From contig NZ_JAMZEC010000001.1 of NCBI RefSeq assembly GCF_024172185.1, positions 7,161,001 to 7,225,000 on the forward strand: DNA of 64,000 bases. The letters are read 5' to 3'. The notes under the pieces were generated by a model that made no database searches, had not been told where the DNA came from, and saw nothing but the letters and a program-made list of their open reading frames with translations. The translations under genes and the position numbers were made by a program. Position 1 is the first letter of the stretch, and every line of letters starts with the position of its first letter. The DNA is from Nonomuraea roseoviolacea subsp. carminata. GTDB lineage: Bacteria > Actinomycetota > Actinomycetes > Streptosporangiales > Streptosporangiaceae. Below, piece after piece: positions 25,737 through 33,858 of the stretch.

Positions 25737-26374
25737 TGGTGGCCGATGACGCGGTCCTGATCAGGGAGGGCCTGGTCAGGCTGCTGGAGGAGTTCGGCTG
25801 TGAGGTGGTGGCCACCGTGGGCGACGGCGAGGCCCTCGTCGCGGCGGTGGAGGAGCACCGGCCGGACGTGTCGGTGGTGGACGTGCGGATGCCGCCGTCG
25901 TTCACCGACGAGGGGCTGCGCGCCGCCGTCGAGGCCCGCAAGCGGGTGCCGGGGACGCCGGTGCTCATCCTGTCGCAGTACGTCGAGGTGTCGTACGCCG
26001 ACGACCTGCTGGCCGACGCCCGGGGCGCGGTCGGCTACCTGCTGAAGGACCGGGTCGTGGACGTCGACGAGTTCCTGGAGGGCCTGCGGCGGGTGGCCGC
26101 GGGCGGCACCGTGTTCGATCCTCAGGTGGTGTCGCAGCTGATGGTGCGCAGGCGCAAGAACGACCCGCTGGCCCAGCTCACGCCGCGCGAGCGGGAGGTG
26201 CTGGGGCTCATGGCCGAGGGCAGGTCCAACCCGGCCATCGGGCGGCAGCTCGTGATCAGCGACGGGGCGGTGGAGAAGCACATCAGGAGCATCTTCAGCA
26301 AGCTCGGCCTCTACGCCGACGACAGCGACCAGCACCGGCGCGTGCTCGCCGTCCTGACCTACCTGCGCTCCTGA
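25727..26374 (+). CDS. NarL/LuxR family response regulator
   Basis: A 215-residue regulator. Receiver domain (1-120) with phosphoacceptor D52 in VVDVRMP, DD near position 7-8 and K in YLLKDR. LuxR-type DNA-binding domain at the C-terminus: LTPREREVLGLMAEGRSNPAIGR, then VEKHIRSIFSKLGL. GTG start at 25727 inside the kinase gene indicates coupling. It is phosphorylated by the preceding kinase and may bind the dyad at 24408-24433. Confidence 0.93.
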   Translation: MRVVVADDAVLIREGLVRLLEEFGCEVVATVGDGEALVAAVEEHRPDVSVVDVRMPPSFTDEGLRAAVEARKRVPGTPVLILSQYVEVSYADDLLADARGAVGYLLKDRVVDVDEFLEGLRRVAAGGTVFDPQVVSQLMVRRRKNDPLAQLTPREREVLGLMAEGRSNPAIGRQLVISDGAVEKHIRSIFSKLGLYADDSDQHRRVLAVLTYLRS

Positions 26375-26517
26375 CCCGCGCTCCCCGAGGTCCGGCGGGT
26401 GAGGGGGAGGTTCTTGGGGGGTCTGCGGGGGGTTCCGGGGCCGGGCGGCCGGCCGGCCCGCGCGGCGGACCCGCGCGGACCAGGCCACCCGGTCTCCAGG
26501 ACCCGGCCACCCGGTGT

Positions 26518-26823
26518 CTAGCCGAGCGCCTCGACCAGCTTCTTGCGCTGCTGGGCGCCCAGGCCGCCGAGGCGGCGCTTCTCGTCGACGCCCGCCTCCT
26601 CCATCAGCGCGGTGGCCTTGGCCGGGCCGACACCCTTGACCGCGCGCAGCGCCTGCGACACCTTGATCTTCTTGGCGATGTCGTCGTCGCGCTCAAGGAG
26701 CTGCGAGAACGTCATCTCGCCGGCCTTGACCTTGGCCAGCAGGGCGGTGCGCGCCGCGCGGGCCTCGGCCGCCTTCTCCAGAGCCGCCTTGCGCTGCTCG
26801 GGGGTGAGAGTGGGAAGTGCCAT
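26518..26823 (-). CDS. mihF: Actinobacterial integration host factor (mIHF)
   Basis: A 101-residue nucleoid protein with a helix-two-turn-helix DNA-binding fold. Family signatures: MALPTLTPEQRKAALEKAAEARAAR, then IKVSQALRAVKGVGPAKATALME and RRLGGLGAQQRKKLVEALG. mIHF binds and bends DNA and supports chromosome architecture and phage integration. A good ribosome site GAGGAGACAGAG precedes the ATG. In most actinobacteria the gene sits between pyrF and gmk; here it stands alone between a response regulator and a ROK regulator gene, so it may be a second copy. Confidence 0.9.
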   Translation of the reverse strand: MALPTLTPEQRKAALEKAAEARAARTALLAKVKAGEMTFSQLLERDDDIAKKIKVSQALRAVKGVGPAKATALMEEAGVDEKRRLGGLGAQQRKKLVEALG

Positions 26824-27545
26824 CTCTGTCTCCTCGGGGAGTTAAACGTTCGGGGTTCTGTTACCCGTAGTGCAGTGGCTAATCATGGCGGATACCAGCG
26901 GTTCTTGGTGCGGAAAGCGTCCGCTCAGGGCGTGCGCCGCGCCCGCGCGGCCGCCTCGGCGGGTGACGCGGCCCCGCGCGGGGAGCGGGGACGGCTGGAG
27001 GGGCGCCGCCGTTGGGCACGCTCCCGCGGCGTCGTCGCGTGGGCTGGGAAAACGGCTTCCGGCCAGGGCGTGAACGGCCTCGCCGGCGGCCCGGGCGGGC
27101 CCGCCGCCGTGACCGGGGCGACGGCGCCGTCCGGCCGGCGCGCGGGCGCGGTCCCGGCCGCGTGCCGCTCACCGCGCGGGGGCCGATGAAAGCCCAGGTG
27201 GCGGCCTATGTCGGCGTTCTTGGCGGGACGGGGGCGTCCGCGCTCCCGCGCCCTCTCGGACGCGGCCGGTCCGCACGGGTCTCGGGTCCCTCTCTCGGGG
27301 CCCCTCCGGTCGCGAGCCGCTCCGCCGGACGCCGCCTCCCCTCGGGGCCGCCGGCTGACGGGGACGGCCTCACGGGCGGGCCGGGGAGGAAACGCTGGTA
27401 GATCACCGGGCAGGCGCCGGATTACGGTCGGTGGCGGCGTTTCACCCGTCTCGCGTGTTTTGCATCACATTCTGATTTTCGGGCGTGTCGCGGCCACTTT
27501 TCCGGCGCCGACCATGCGCTACGGGCGCCGGAACGCGGCCAGAGC
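26824..27545. other. 722-base noncoding stretch upstream of mihF
   Basis: No convincing gene. Several open frames (for example 26875-27189 and 27012-27401 plus) run through it but encode Arg/Gly/Pro-rich sequence without family motifs, as expected by chance at this GC. The right part becomes AT-richer near 27450-27490 and holds a Crp-like site at 27454-27469. The mihF promoter should lie at the left edge. Confidence 0.5.
27454..27469. promoter_or_regulatory. Possible Crp-type site
   Basis: CGTGTTTTGCATCACA shares 11 bases (TTTGCATCACA) with the better Crp-type dyad at 12184-12199 and keeps the GTG-N8-CAC core. It lies 3' of the ROK gene, so its target is unclear and it may be chance. Confidence 0.25.
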
Positions 27546-28865
27546 TCAGGTGTGGGCGCGGCGCCACTGGTCCACGGCGTCCACCGTGAGGAAGGCGTCG
27601 AAGACCGACTCCATGGCGCCGATCAGCGAACCGCGCCACCCGAGGGCCGAGGGCGCGAGCCGGGGCGGCCTTTCCCGGCGGATCGCCATCAGGCCGCGCT
27701 CGAACCGCTCCGTGAGCTGCGGCAGCGCCAGCCGGTGCAGGTCCACGCCGAACCCCGACAGCGTCACCACCTCCGGGTCGTGCGCGTTCACCAGGGCGGA
27801 GACGCCGCGGCCGAGCGCCTCCGCGCAGGACGTCACGGCCCGCACCGCGCCTTCGTCGCCCACCGTGGCGGCGGAGAGCAGGCGCTCGGCGTGGTCGCGG
27901 CCCCGCCCGCCGCCGTGGGTGAGGCCGAGGTGGCGCAGCAGGGCGTTGGTGCCCACCTCCTGCCCCCAGCACCCGTACGCCCCGCACATGCAGGGCGCGT
28001 CGCCGCCGATGAGCGGCATGTGGCCGAACTCGGCGCCGACCCCGGTCGCCCCGGCCAGCGGGCGGCCGTCCACGATCAGCGTTCCGCCGAGGTCGAAGTC
28101 GACGTGCAGGTGCAGCCCCACGGCGACGCCGCGCAACTCGCCCCGCCGGGCCTCGGCCAGCCCGGCGAACGCCGTGTCGTTGCCCACGACCAGCGGCCGG
28201 GGCAGGGCATGCCGGGAAGGCGGCCGGGGTTCGAGGGCCTGGGAGGCGGGGATCCGGGGCGGTGCCTGGGGCTCGGGGGCCTGGGACGCGGGGATCCGGG
28301 GCGGCGCCTGGAGTTCGGGGGCCTGGGGGAGGGCCAGCAGGCCGGGGACGTCCACCGAGCTCCAGCGCAGGTGCGCGATGTCGACGAGCCCGCCGGGGCG
28401 CACCGGGCCCGCCAGCGCCACGCCGGTGCCCACCACCCGGGGGGCCAGCCGTTCGAGATGGCCGCGCAGCGCCGCGCCGAGGGGGACGAGCGCGCCCTCG
28501 GGCGTCCCGTCGTGCGGACGCACCTCCAGGACGGTGGCGCGCCCGCCCAGCTCGCACGCCGCGACCTCCCAGGCGTCCTCCCGCACGTCGACCGCCAGGG
28601 CGATCGGACCGCGCGGGTGCGGACCCGGGACCTGCGTGGGCCTGCCCCGACCGTGCTCGGGCGCCGGCTCCTCGTGCAGCAGCCCGCTCTCGGCCAGCTC
28701 CCCGACCAGCACCGACGCGGTGCCCCTGGCCAGGCCGAGGTCGCGGGTGAGCTGGGAGCGGGTCAGGGACGCGCCGCAGTCGTGCACCGCCCGCAGCAGC
28801 CGCGCCCGGTTGTGGGCCCGCAACGCCCCGCTGGTCGTCGCCCCCGCCTCGTGCTCCGCTCGCAT
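27546..28865 (-). CDS. ROK family transcriptional regulator with Pro-rich insert
   Basis: About 439 residues from ATG 28865, chosen because the winged-helix domain starts soon after (LRAHNRARLLRAVHDCGASLTRSQLTRDLGLARGTASV... split here as LTRSQLTRDLGLARGTASV) and GGGAG lies upstream; the frame is open to 29162 but that part is Cys/Arg-rich noise. The ROK domain has TGVALAGPV, VVGNDTAFAGLAEARRGELRG and the zinc motif CMCGAYGCWGQEV. Residues about 178-215 are a repeated Pro/Ala-rich insert absent from usual ROK proteins. It is divergent from an MFS transporter gene and probably regulates it. Confidence 0.8.
   Translation of the reverse strand: MRAEHEAGATTSGALRAHNRARLLRAVHDCGASLTRSQLTRDLGLARGTASVLVGELAESGLLHEEPAPEHGRGRPTQVPGPHPRGPIALAVDVREDAWEVAACELGGRATVLEVRPHDGTPEGALVPLGAALRGHLERLAPRVVGTGVALAGPVRPGGLVDIAHLRWSSVDVPGLLALPQAPELQAPPRIPASQAPEPQAPPRIPASQALEPRPPSRHALPRPLVVGNDTAFAGLAEARRGELRGVAVGLHLHVDFDLGGTLIVDGRPLAGATGVGAEFGHMPLIGGDAPCMCGAYGCWGQEVGTNALLRHLGLTHGGGRGRDHAERLLSAATVGDEGAVRAVTSCAEALGRGVSALVNAHDPEVVTLSGFGVDLHRLALPQLTERFERGLMAIRRERPPRLAPSALGWRGSLIGAMESVFDAFLTVDAVDQWRRAHT
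28228..28332. repeat. 42-bp in-frame repeat inside the ROK gene
   Basis: Two copies of a 42-base unit plus a degraded third encode APELQAPPRIPASQ, APEPQAPPRIPASQ and ALEPRPPSRH. The period of 14 codons keeps the frame. The insert lies between the two halves of the ROK fold and is likely a surface linker. Confidence 0.8.
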
Positions 28866-29183
28866 CTCCGGCGCTCCCTTCCCTCCGCGCGGCGCCATCG
28901 CCGCACCCTCCGCCGCCCACACGTCTCCGCCGCGCGCCATCGCGCACACGGCTCCGCCGCGCACCGTATGCCGCGCGCACTCTGTCGCTCGCACGCCGCC
29001 GCGTCCGCACCCGTGCGCCGCCGGCACGCCACACCCTGCACCACGGCAGTGCCGCACGCCCGCGCGGGCTGGGCCGGGCGGGCGCACCGGCGCGCCACAC
29101 CTCTGCGCCACACCTGCGCCCAGGAGGGCCCCACCGGGGTCCCGCCGTTGTGCCGTCCCCACACCCTTGATTATGCTCTAGCC
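28866..29183. other. Divergent intergenic region ROK/MFS
   Basis: The 318 bases are rich in GCCGCGC and GCGCCACAC motifs and hold the MFS promoter at the right end. No gene is supported; frames through it on the minus strand are Cys/Ala/Gly-rich extensions of the ROK frame. Confidence 0.5.
29148..29177 (+). promoter_or_regulatory. Promoter of the MFS gene (leaderless)
   Basis: TTGTGC (29148-29153) and TATGCT (29172-29177) are 18 bases apart. The transcription start would fall at about 29184, on the GTG itself, so the message is probably leaderless; no ribosome site is present. Confidence 0.55.
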
Positions 29184-30494
29184 GTGAACATAAGTCTTGC
29201 GGTGGCGCGTCGTGCCCGGATCGCGGTGTTCGGCTACTTCTTCCTGGCGGGGTTCGTGATGGGCCTGTGGGCGGCCGGCCTGCCGTCCCTCAACGACCGG
29301 CTCGACCTCGGACCGGGGCGGCTCGGCAGCGTGCTGCTGCTGATCTCCGGTGGCGCGCTGGTGTCCATGCTGGTCACCGGCCCGCTCGTGGACCGGTGGA
29401 GCAGCCGGGCCGTGTGCTGGGTGTCCGGCCCGCTGTCGGCGGCGGTGCTGCTGGGGCCGGCCCTCGCCCCCGGATATCTGTGGCTGGCCGTGCTGGCCGT
29501 GGTGTTCGGCATGGGGCTCGGGGTGACGGAGGTGGCCATGAACACCCACTCCGTCGAGGTCGAGCACGCCTACGGGCGGCCGATCATCTCCGCGTTCCAC
29601 GGCACGTGGAGCCTGGGCGGCGCGGCCGGCGGCGGGCTGACGGCGCTGGCGCTGCAGACGGGGCTGGACGCGCAGGTGCTGCTCGTGGCGGCGGCGGTGG
29701 TCGTGCCGTTCGTGTACGTGCCGTTCGCGCTGCGGCTGCTTCCGTCCCGCCGGTCGCGGGACGTCCCCTCCGGCGCGGACGGCCAGGGCGGCGCGGCGGG
29801 CGCGGCGGGTGCTGCGGGCACGGATCAGGCGGTGGACGCGCGACAGGGCGACGGGGCTCCGGGCGGCCCGGTGCGGCGTGGCGGGCCCGGGCTGCGGTGG
29901 GGGCTGGTGGCGATGCTCGGGCTGGCCGCGTTCGCCGGGCACCTGAGCGAGGGGGCTGCCATCGACTGGGCCGCCCTGCACGCCCGCTGGGTGCTCGGCA
30001 CCGATCCGGCCGCCGCGCCCATCGCGTACACGATCTTCTCCGTCGCCATGACCACCGTCCGGCTGCTCGGCGACCCGATCCGCGGCCGGCTCGGCTCCGT
30101 GCGCACGATCCAGCTCGCCGGCCTGCTCGCCACCTGCGGCTACCTTCTCGTGCTCGTGTCGCCGCTGGTGGGCGACGCGGCGCGGGTGGCGTGCGCGTGG
30201 ACGGGATGGGCGCTGGCCGGGGTGGGGCTGGCCACGGTGGTGCCGGTCATCTTCAGCGCCGTGGGCGCCGCCGGCGGCCAGGTCGGGCGGGCGCTGTCGC
30301 TGGTGACCGCGTTCGGCTACAGCGGGATGCTGGTGGGGCCCGCCGTGCTGGGGTACGTGGCCGAGCAGTCGTCGCTGCCGGTCGCGCTGATCGTCCCGGC
30401 CGTGCTCGCGGCCGTCGTCGCGCTCGCCGGGGCCCCCGCCATCCGCTCCCTGTCGAGGGAGCACCCGCGGGTCGAGGTTCCCGTCCGTTCGTGA
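29184..30494 (+). CDS. MFS transporter
   Basis: A 436-residue permease with about 12 membrane helices in two halves, joined by a Gly/Ala/Asp-rich loop (about residues 190-235). Signature-like segments include FLAGFVMGLWAAGLPSLNDRL, LVTGPLVDRWSSR between helices 2 and 3, and GLGVTEVAMNTHSVEVE. This resembles the YbjJ-like group of putative sugar or drug transporters; the substrate is unknown. GTG start at 29184 lies 7 bases from the -10 box, i.e. leaderless. Divergent from a ROK regulator gene, which favours a sugar as ligand. Confidence 0.85.
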   Translation: MNISLAVARRARIAVFGYFFLAGFVMGLWAAGLPSLNDRLDLGPGRLGSVLLLISGGALVSMLVTGPLVDRWSSRAVCWVSGPLSAAVLLGPALAPGYLWLAVLAVVFGMGLGVTEVAMNTHSVEVEHAYGRPIISAFHGTWSLGGAAGGGLTALALQTGLDAQVLLVAAAVVVPFVYVPFALRLLPSRRSRDVPSGADGQGGAAGAAGAAGTDQAVDARQGDGAPGGPVRRGGPGLRWGLVAMLGLAAFAGHLSEGAAIDWAALHARWVLGTDPAAAPIAYTIFSVAMTTVRLLGDPIRGRLGSVRTIQLAGLLATCGYLLVLVSPLVGDAARVACAWTGWALAGVGLATVVPVIFSAVGAAGGQVGRALSLVTAFGYSGMLVGPAVLGYVAEQSSLPVALIVPAVLAAVVALAGAPAIRSLSREHPRVEVPVRS

Positions 30495-30953
30495 CGTCTC
30501 CGCCGCGGCGGGCTCTTCCGAAGCCTCCTTCATGGCTTTTACGGCCGGCACGGGAGGGCCCACCCGCCGCCCGTGGCCGGTGACCTTCCAGGGGCACGCT
30601 CCTCCGCCTCACCGCTGACCCGCCGTGACGCGCGCCAAGTCACCGGGGCCGTGGCACCCGCGCGCGCCGGGACCGGCCCCGCGACCGGGCCCGCGACCGG
30701 CCCCGCGACGCCGGGGCCGGGGCTGTGGCCCGCGTGCGTTTGGGGGCGGCGTCCTGACGCGGGCACCCGTCCCGTGCCCGTTTCATGACCGTTTCCCGGC
30801 CGAAAGCCGCCCCCGGTCGCGCCCGTTATACCGTTGACCTGGTGTTATGTGATCGTGACTTGACCCGCATGGTGCCTCCAGGTTTCATGTCCGAAACACC
30901 GTAAACGTTTACAGACTCTTGCCGGAAACGTTGACGAACGCGGAAGGACGACC
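30495..30953. other. Intergenic region upstream of the LacI/ARH operon
   Basis: The first 300 bases are GC-rich with short repeats (GCGACCGGGCCC, GCGACCGGCCCC, GCGACGCCGG near 30680-30716) and no supported gene. The last 130 bases turn AT-richer and hold the operon promoter and operator. Confidence 0.5.
30860..30912 (+). promoter_or_regulatory. Operon promoter and LacI-family operator
   Basis: TTGACC (30860-30865) and TTTCAT (30883-30888), 17 bases apart, make a plausible promoter. GTAAACGTTTAC at 30901-30912 is a perfect 12-bp palindrome with the central CG of LacI-family operators, placed just after the predicted start. A half-like GGAAACGTTGAC follows at 30924. The regulator encoded 42 bases downstream is the natural ligand, giving autoregulation of the operon. 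Confidence 0.6.
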
Positions 30954-32081
30954 TTGGCACAGGGACCCACGATCACCACGATCGCCGAGCGCGCGGGCGT
31001 GTCCATCGCCTCCGTCTCGCGGGTGCTGAACGGCCTGCCCACCCGGCAGGAGACCGTGCGCAAGGTGATGGCGGCGGCCGAGGAGCTGGGCTACGTGCGC
31101 AACGCCGTGGCCCGGTCGCTGAAGTCGCGGCGCACGCATCAGGTGGCGTTCGCCATGGCCGACGTCGGCAACCCGGCGTACCTGGCCATGCTGCGCGAGA
31201 TCCAGCCGGTGCTCAAGGCCGCCGGCTACCGCCTCGTGCTGCACTCCACCGGCGCCGTCGTCGCCGACGAGATCGACGTGCTGCACAGCCTCGGCGAACG
31301 CTACGTCGACGGCATGATCATGGTGCCGCTGCGCGTGACCGAGGCGCACCTGCAGATGCTGGGGGCCGCCCGCGCGCCCGTCGTCGTCATCGGCTCCGTG
31401 CCCGAGGGCACGCCCGTCGACAACGTGCGGGCCGACTCCCGCACCGGCGTGCGCCTGGCCGTCGACCACCTGCACGCGCTCGGCCGCCGCCGCATCGCGC
31501 TGGTCAACGGCCCGACCGACACCGTGCCCGGCGCGGCCCGCGGCGCCGCCTACCGCGAGGCGCTGGCCGAGCGGGGCCTGCCGTACGACGAGGAGCTGGT
31601 GGAGATCGGCGACTTCTACCGGGCGGAGGGGGCCCGCGCGGTCGCGGCCCTGCTCAACCGGGTGTCCGACGTCGACGCGCTGATGTGCGCCAACGACCTC
31701 ATCGCGCTGGGCGCGCTCGACGTGCTGCGCGCGGCGGGCAAGCGGGTGCCGGAGGACGTGGCGGTGGTCGGCATGGACGACACGGACCTCGCCGCGGCCT
31801 CGTGGCCGTCGCTCACCAGCGTCTCGCTCGGGTCCGCCGAGCGCGGCCGGGTCGCCGCCGAGCTGCTGCTCGACCGGCTCCAGGACGGCGAGCACGAGCC
31901 CCGCGTGGTGACCGTGCCGCCCCGCCTGGTGGTGCGCGCCTCCACGACGCCCGAGCCGCCGGCCGTACGCGACGTCACCCAGGCAGCCGTACGGGATGTC
32001 ACCCACGCGGTCGGACCGGCGGACACGCAGAGCAGGAGCACGGAAGGCACGGAAGGCACGGAAGGAGGGGGCACGTCATGA
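30954..32081 (+). CDS. LacI family transcriptional regulator
   Basis: A 375-residue repressor from TTG 30954 (GGAAGGA upstream). The N-terminal helix-turn-helix and hinge read ITTIAERAGVSIASVSRVLNG and AVARSLKSRRTHQVA. A periplasmic-binding-like effector domain follows (IALVNGPTDTVPGA, LMCANDLIALGALDVLR, VAVVGMDDTDLAAASWPSLTSV). First gene of a nine-gene operon with importer, ADP-ribosylglycohydrolase-family enzymes and a ribokinase-like kinase, so the effector is probably the imported riboside or its product. The C-terminal tail is extended by repeats (AVRDVTQA/AVRDVTHA and TEGTEGTEG) not seen in typical LacI proteins. Stop overlaps the next start (ATGA). Confidence 0.92.
   Translation: MAQGPTITTIAERAGVSIASVSRVLNGLPTRQETVRKVMAAAEELGYVRNAVARSLKSRRTHQVAFAMADVGNPAYLAMLREIQPVLKAAGYRLVLHSTGAVVADEIDVLHSLGERYVDGMIMVPLRVTEAHLQMLGAARAPVVVIGSVPEGTPVDNVRADSRTGVRLAVDHLHALGRRRIALVNGPTDTVPGAARGAAYREALAERGLPYDEELVEIGDFYRAEGARAVAALLNRVSDVDALMCANDLIALGALDVLRAAGKRVPEDVAVVGMDDTDLAAASWPSLTSVSLGSAERGRVAAELLLDRLQDGEHEPRVVTVPPRLVVRASTTPEPPAVRDVTQAAVRDVTHAVGPADTQSRSTEGTEGTEGGGTS
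31962..32066. repeat. Tandem duplications in the LacI gene tail
   Basis: A 24-base unit beginning GCCGTACGCGACGTCACCCA is repeated at 31986 with four changes, and the 9-base unit GGAAGGCAC recurs at 32042-32066. Both keep the reading frame and lengthen the C-terminal tail. Confidence 0.7.
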
Positions 32082-32998
32082 CGGCGACCGCGACCAGGCC
32101 AGCGCCGCCCACCCCGCCCGCGCGGCACGCGCGGCGCAGGAGGTTCTCGCGGCAGACCCGCGAGATGTGGGTGCTCATGCTGCCCGCGCTCGTGCCGGTC
32201 CTGCTGTTCAGCGTGGGCCCGCTGCTGTACGGCATCGCGCTCGCGTTCACCGACGCGCGCAACACCCGCAACCACGAGACGAGCTTCGTCGGCCTGGAGA
32301 ACCTCGGCGACCTGCTGACCGCCGAGGACTTCTGGTCGTCGTTCCGGATCGGCATGATCTGGGCGGTCTCGGTGACGGGCCTGCAGTTCCTCGCCGCTCT
32401 CGGCCTGGCGCTGCTGCTCAACCAGGACCTCAGGTTCAGGGGCGTGGCCCGGGTCCTCGCGGTGGTGCCGTGGGCCATGCCGCCGGTGGTCATCGGCCTG
32501 ATGTGGAAGCTCGTCTACCACCCCGACGCGGGCATCCTGAACAGCGTGCTCGGCACGCACGTCAACTGGCTGGCCGACTTCTCGCTCGCGCTGCCGGCGA
32601 TCATCGTGGTCGGCGTCTGGACCGGCATGCCGCAGACGACCGTCGTCCTGCTGGCCGGGCTCCAGAACGTCCCCAGGGAGCTGTACGAGGCCGTCGAGGT
32701 GGACGGCGCGGGCCGCTGGCGCAAGTTCTGGAACATCACGCTGCCGCAGCTCAAGCCGGTCATCGTGGCCATCACCTCGCTCGACTTCGTGTGGAACATC
32801 AACCAGTTCGGCCTGGTCTACGTGCTCACCCAGGGCGGGCCGGGCGGCCAGACGCGGCTGCCGATGCTGTTCGCCTACGAGGAGGCGTTCCGGTACCGGT
32901 TCGCCGGCTACGCCTCGATGCTCGGCCTCGCGATGGCCGTCGTCGTGCTCGCGGTGCTCGGCCTGTACCTGTGGCGCCAGATGAGGGAGGCCAAGTGA
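32078..32998 (+). CDS. Sugar ABC transporter permease, MalF-like (predicted riboside importer)
   Basis: A 306-residue inner-membrane protein with six predicted helices after a basic cytoplasmic tail (PPARHARRRRFSRQTREMW). The EAA loop reads LYEAVEVDGAGRWRKFWNITLPQLKP. It pairs with the next permease. ATG at 32078 overlaps the LacI stop. No ATPase gene accompanies it, so it should use a shared MsiK-type protein. Substrate inferred from context only: a sugar or nucleoside-like compound processed by the ARH-family enzymes downstream. Confidence 0.9.
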   Translation: MTATATRPAPPTPPARHARRRRFSRQTREMWVLMLPALVPVLLFSVGPLLYGIALAFTDARNTRNHETSFVGLENLGDLLTAEDFWSSFRIGMIWAVSVTGLQFLAALGLALLLNQDLRFRGVARVLAVVPWAMPPVVIGLMWKLVYHPDAGILNSVLGTHVNWLADFSLALPAIIVVGVWTGMPQTTVVLLAGLQNVPRELYEAVEVDGAGRWRKFWNITLPQLKPVIVAITSLDFVWNINQFGLVYVLTQGGPGGQTRLPMLFAYEEAFRYRFAGYASMLGLAMAVVVLAVLGLYLWRQMREAK

Positions 32999-33846
32999 CG
33001 GTCACCACCCGCGGGAGGTCCGCCGGGCTGCGGCGCGTCCCGCAGTACCTCGCCCTGCTGGCCTACGTCGTCTTCCTGGCCTTCCCCCTGCTCTGGCTGC
33101 TGTCCACGGCGCTGAAGACGCCGCGCGAGATGGCGCTGGCCGACCCCACGTGGATCCCGCGCGAGCCGACGCTGGCCAACTTCGCCGACGCGTTCGGCGA
33201 GCAGGACCTCGTCGGCGCGGCCACCCGCAGCCTGGTCGTGGCGCTGGCCAGCAGCGTCATCACGGTGGTGATCTCGCTGCCCGCCGCGTACGCGATGGCC
33301 CGCTACCGCGGCCTGGTCAACCGGATCGCCATCGGGTGGGTGCTGGTCAGCCAGGTCTTCCCGTTCATCCTGATCATCATCCCGCTCTTCATGATCCTGC
33401 GGGACATGGAGCTGGTGAACACCCTGCCCGGCCTGGTGGTCGTGCACGTGACGTTCACGCTGCCGTTCGCGCTGTGGATGCTCCAGGGGTACGTGCGTGC
33501 CGTCCCGGCCGAGCTGGAGGAGGCCGCGGCCATGGACGGCGCCGGGCGGATCCGGACCATCGTCGGCGTGGTGGCGCCGCTGCTCGCGCCCGGCGTGGTC
33601 GCGACGCTGCTGTTCGCGTTCATCTCGTCGTGGAACGAGTTCCTCTTCGCGCTCGTGATCCTGCAGGACCCCGACGTGATGACGCTCCCCCTGACGCTGG
33701 TGCGCTTCACCGGCCCGGAGGGGGTGGCCCGGCTCGGCCCGCTGGCCGCCGCGTCCCTCATGGCGACCATCCCGAGCCTGATCTTTTTCGCAATCATCCA
33801 GCGGCGACTGAAGTCCGGCCTGATGGCCGGCGCCGTCAAGGGCTAG
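32995..33846 (+). CDS. Sugar ABC transporter permease, MalG-like (predicted riboside importer)
   Basis: A 283-residue permease starting at a GTG that overlaps the previous stop (GTGA). Six helices; EAA motif in ELEEAAAMDGAGRIRTIVGVVAPLLAPG; FISSWNEFLFALVIL near the end, as in MalG relatives. Unit of the same CUT1-like importer as its neighbours. Confidence 0.9.
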   Translation: MTVTTRGRSAGLRRVPQYLALLAYVVFLAFPLLWLLSTALKTPREMALADPTWIPREPTLANFADAFGEQDLVGAATRSLVVALASSVITVVISLPAAYAMARYRGLVNRIAIGWVLVSQVFPFILIIIPLFMILRDMELVNTLPGLVVVHVTFTLPFALWMLQGYVRAVPAELEEAAAMDGAGRIRTIVGVVAPLLAPGVVATLLFAFISSWNEFLFALVILQDPDVMTLPLTLVRFTGPEGVARLGPLAAASLMATIPSLIFFAIIQRRLKSGLMAGAVKG

Positions 33847-33858
33847 TAGGAGGCTCTC

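Noticed and set aside
26875..27401. Plus-strand frames upstream of mihF considered as small genes
   Set aside because: Arg/Gly/Pro-rich with no motif; overlapping frames on both strands look alike, as expected by chance at this GC.
27208..29181. 657-codon plus-strand frame opposite the ROK gene
   Set aside because: Ser/Arg/Pro-rich shadow; the minus strand has ROK helix-turn-helix and zinc motifs.
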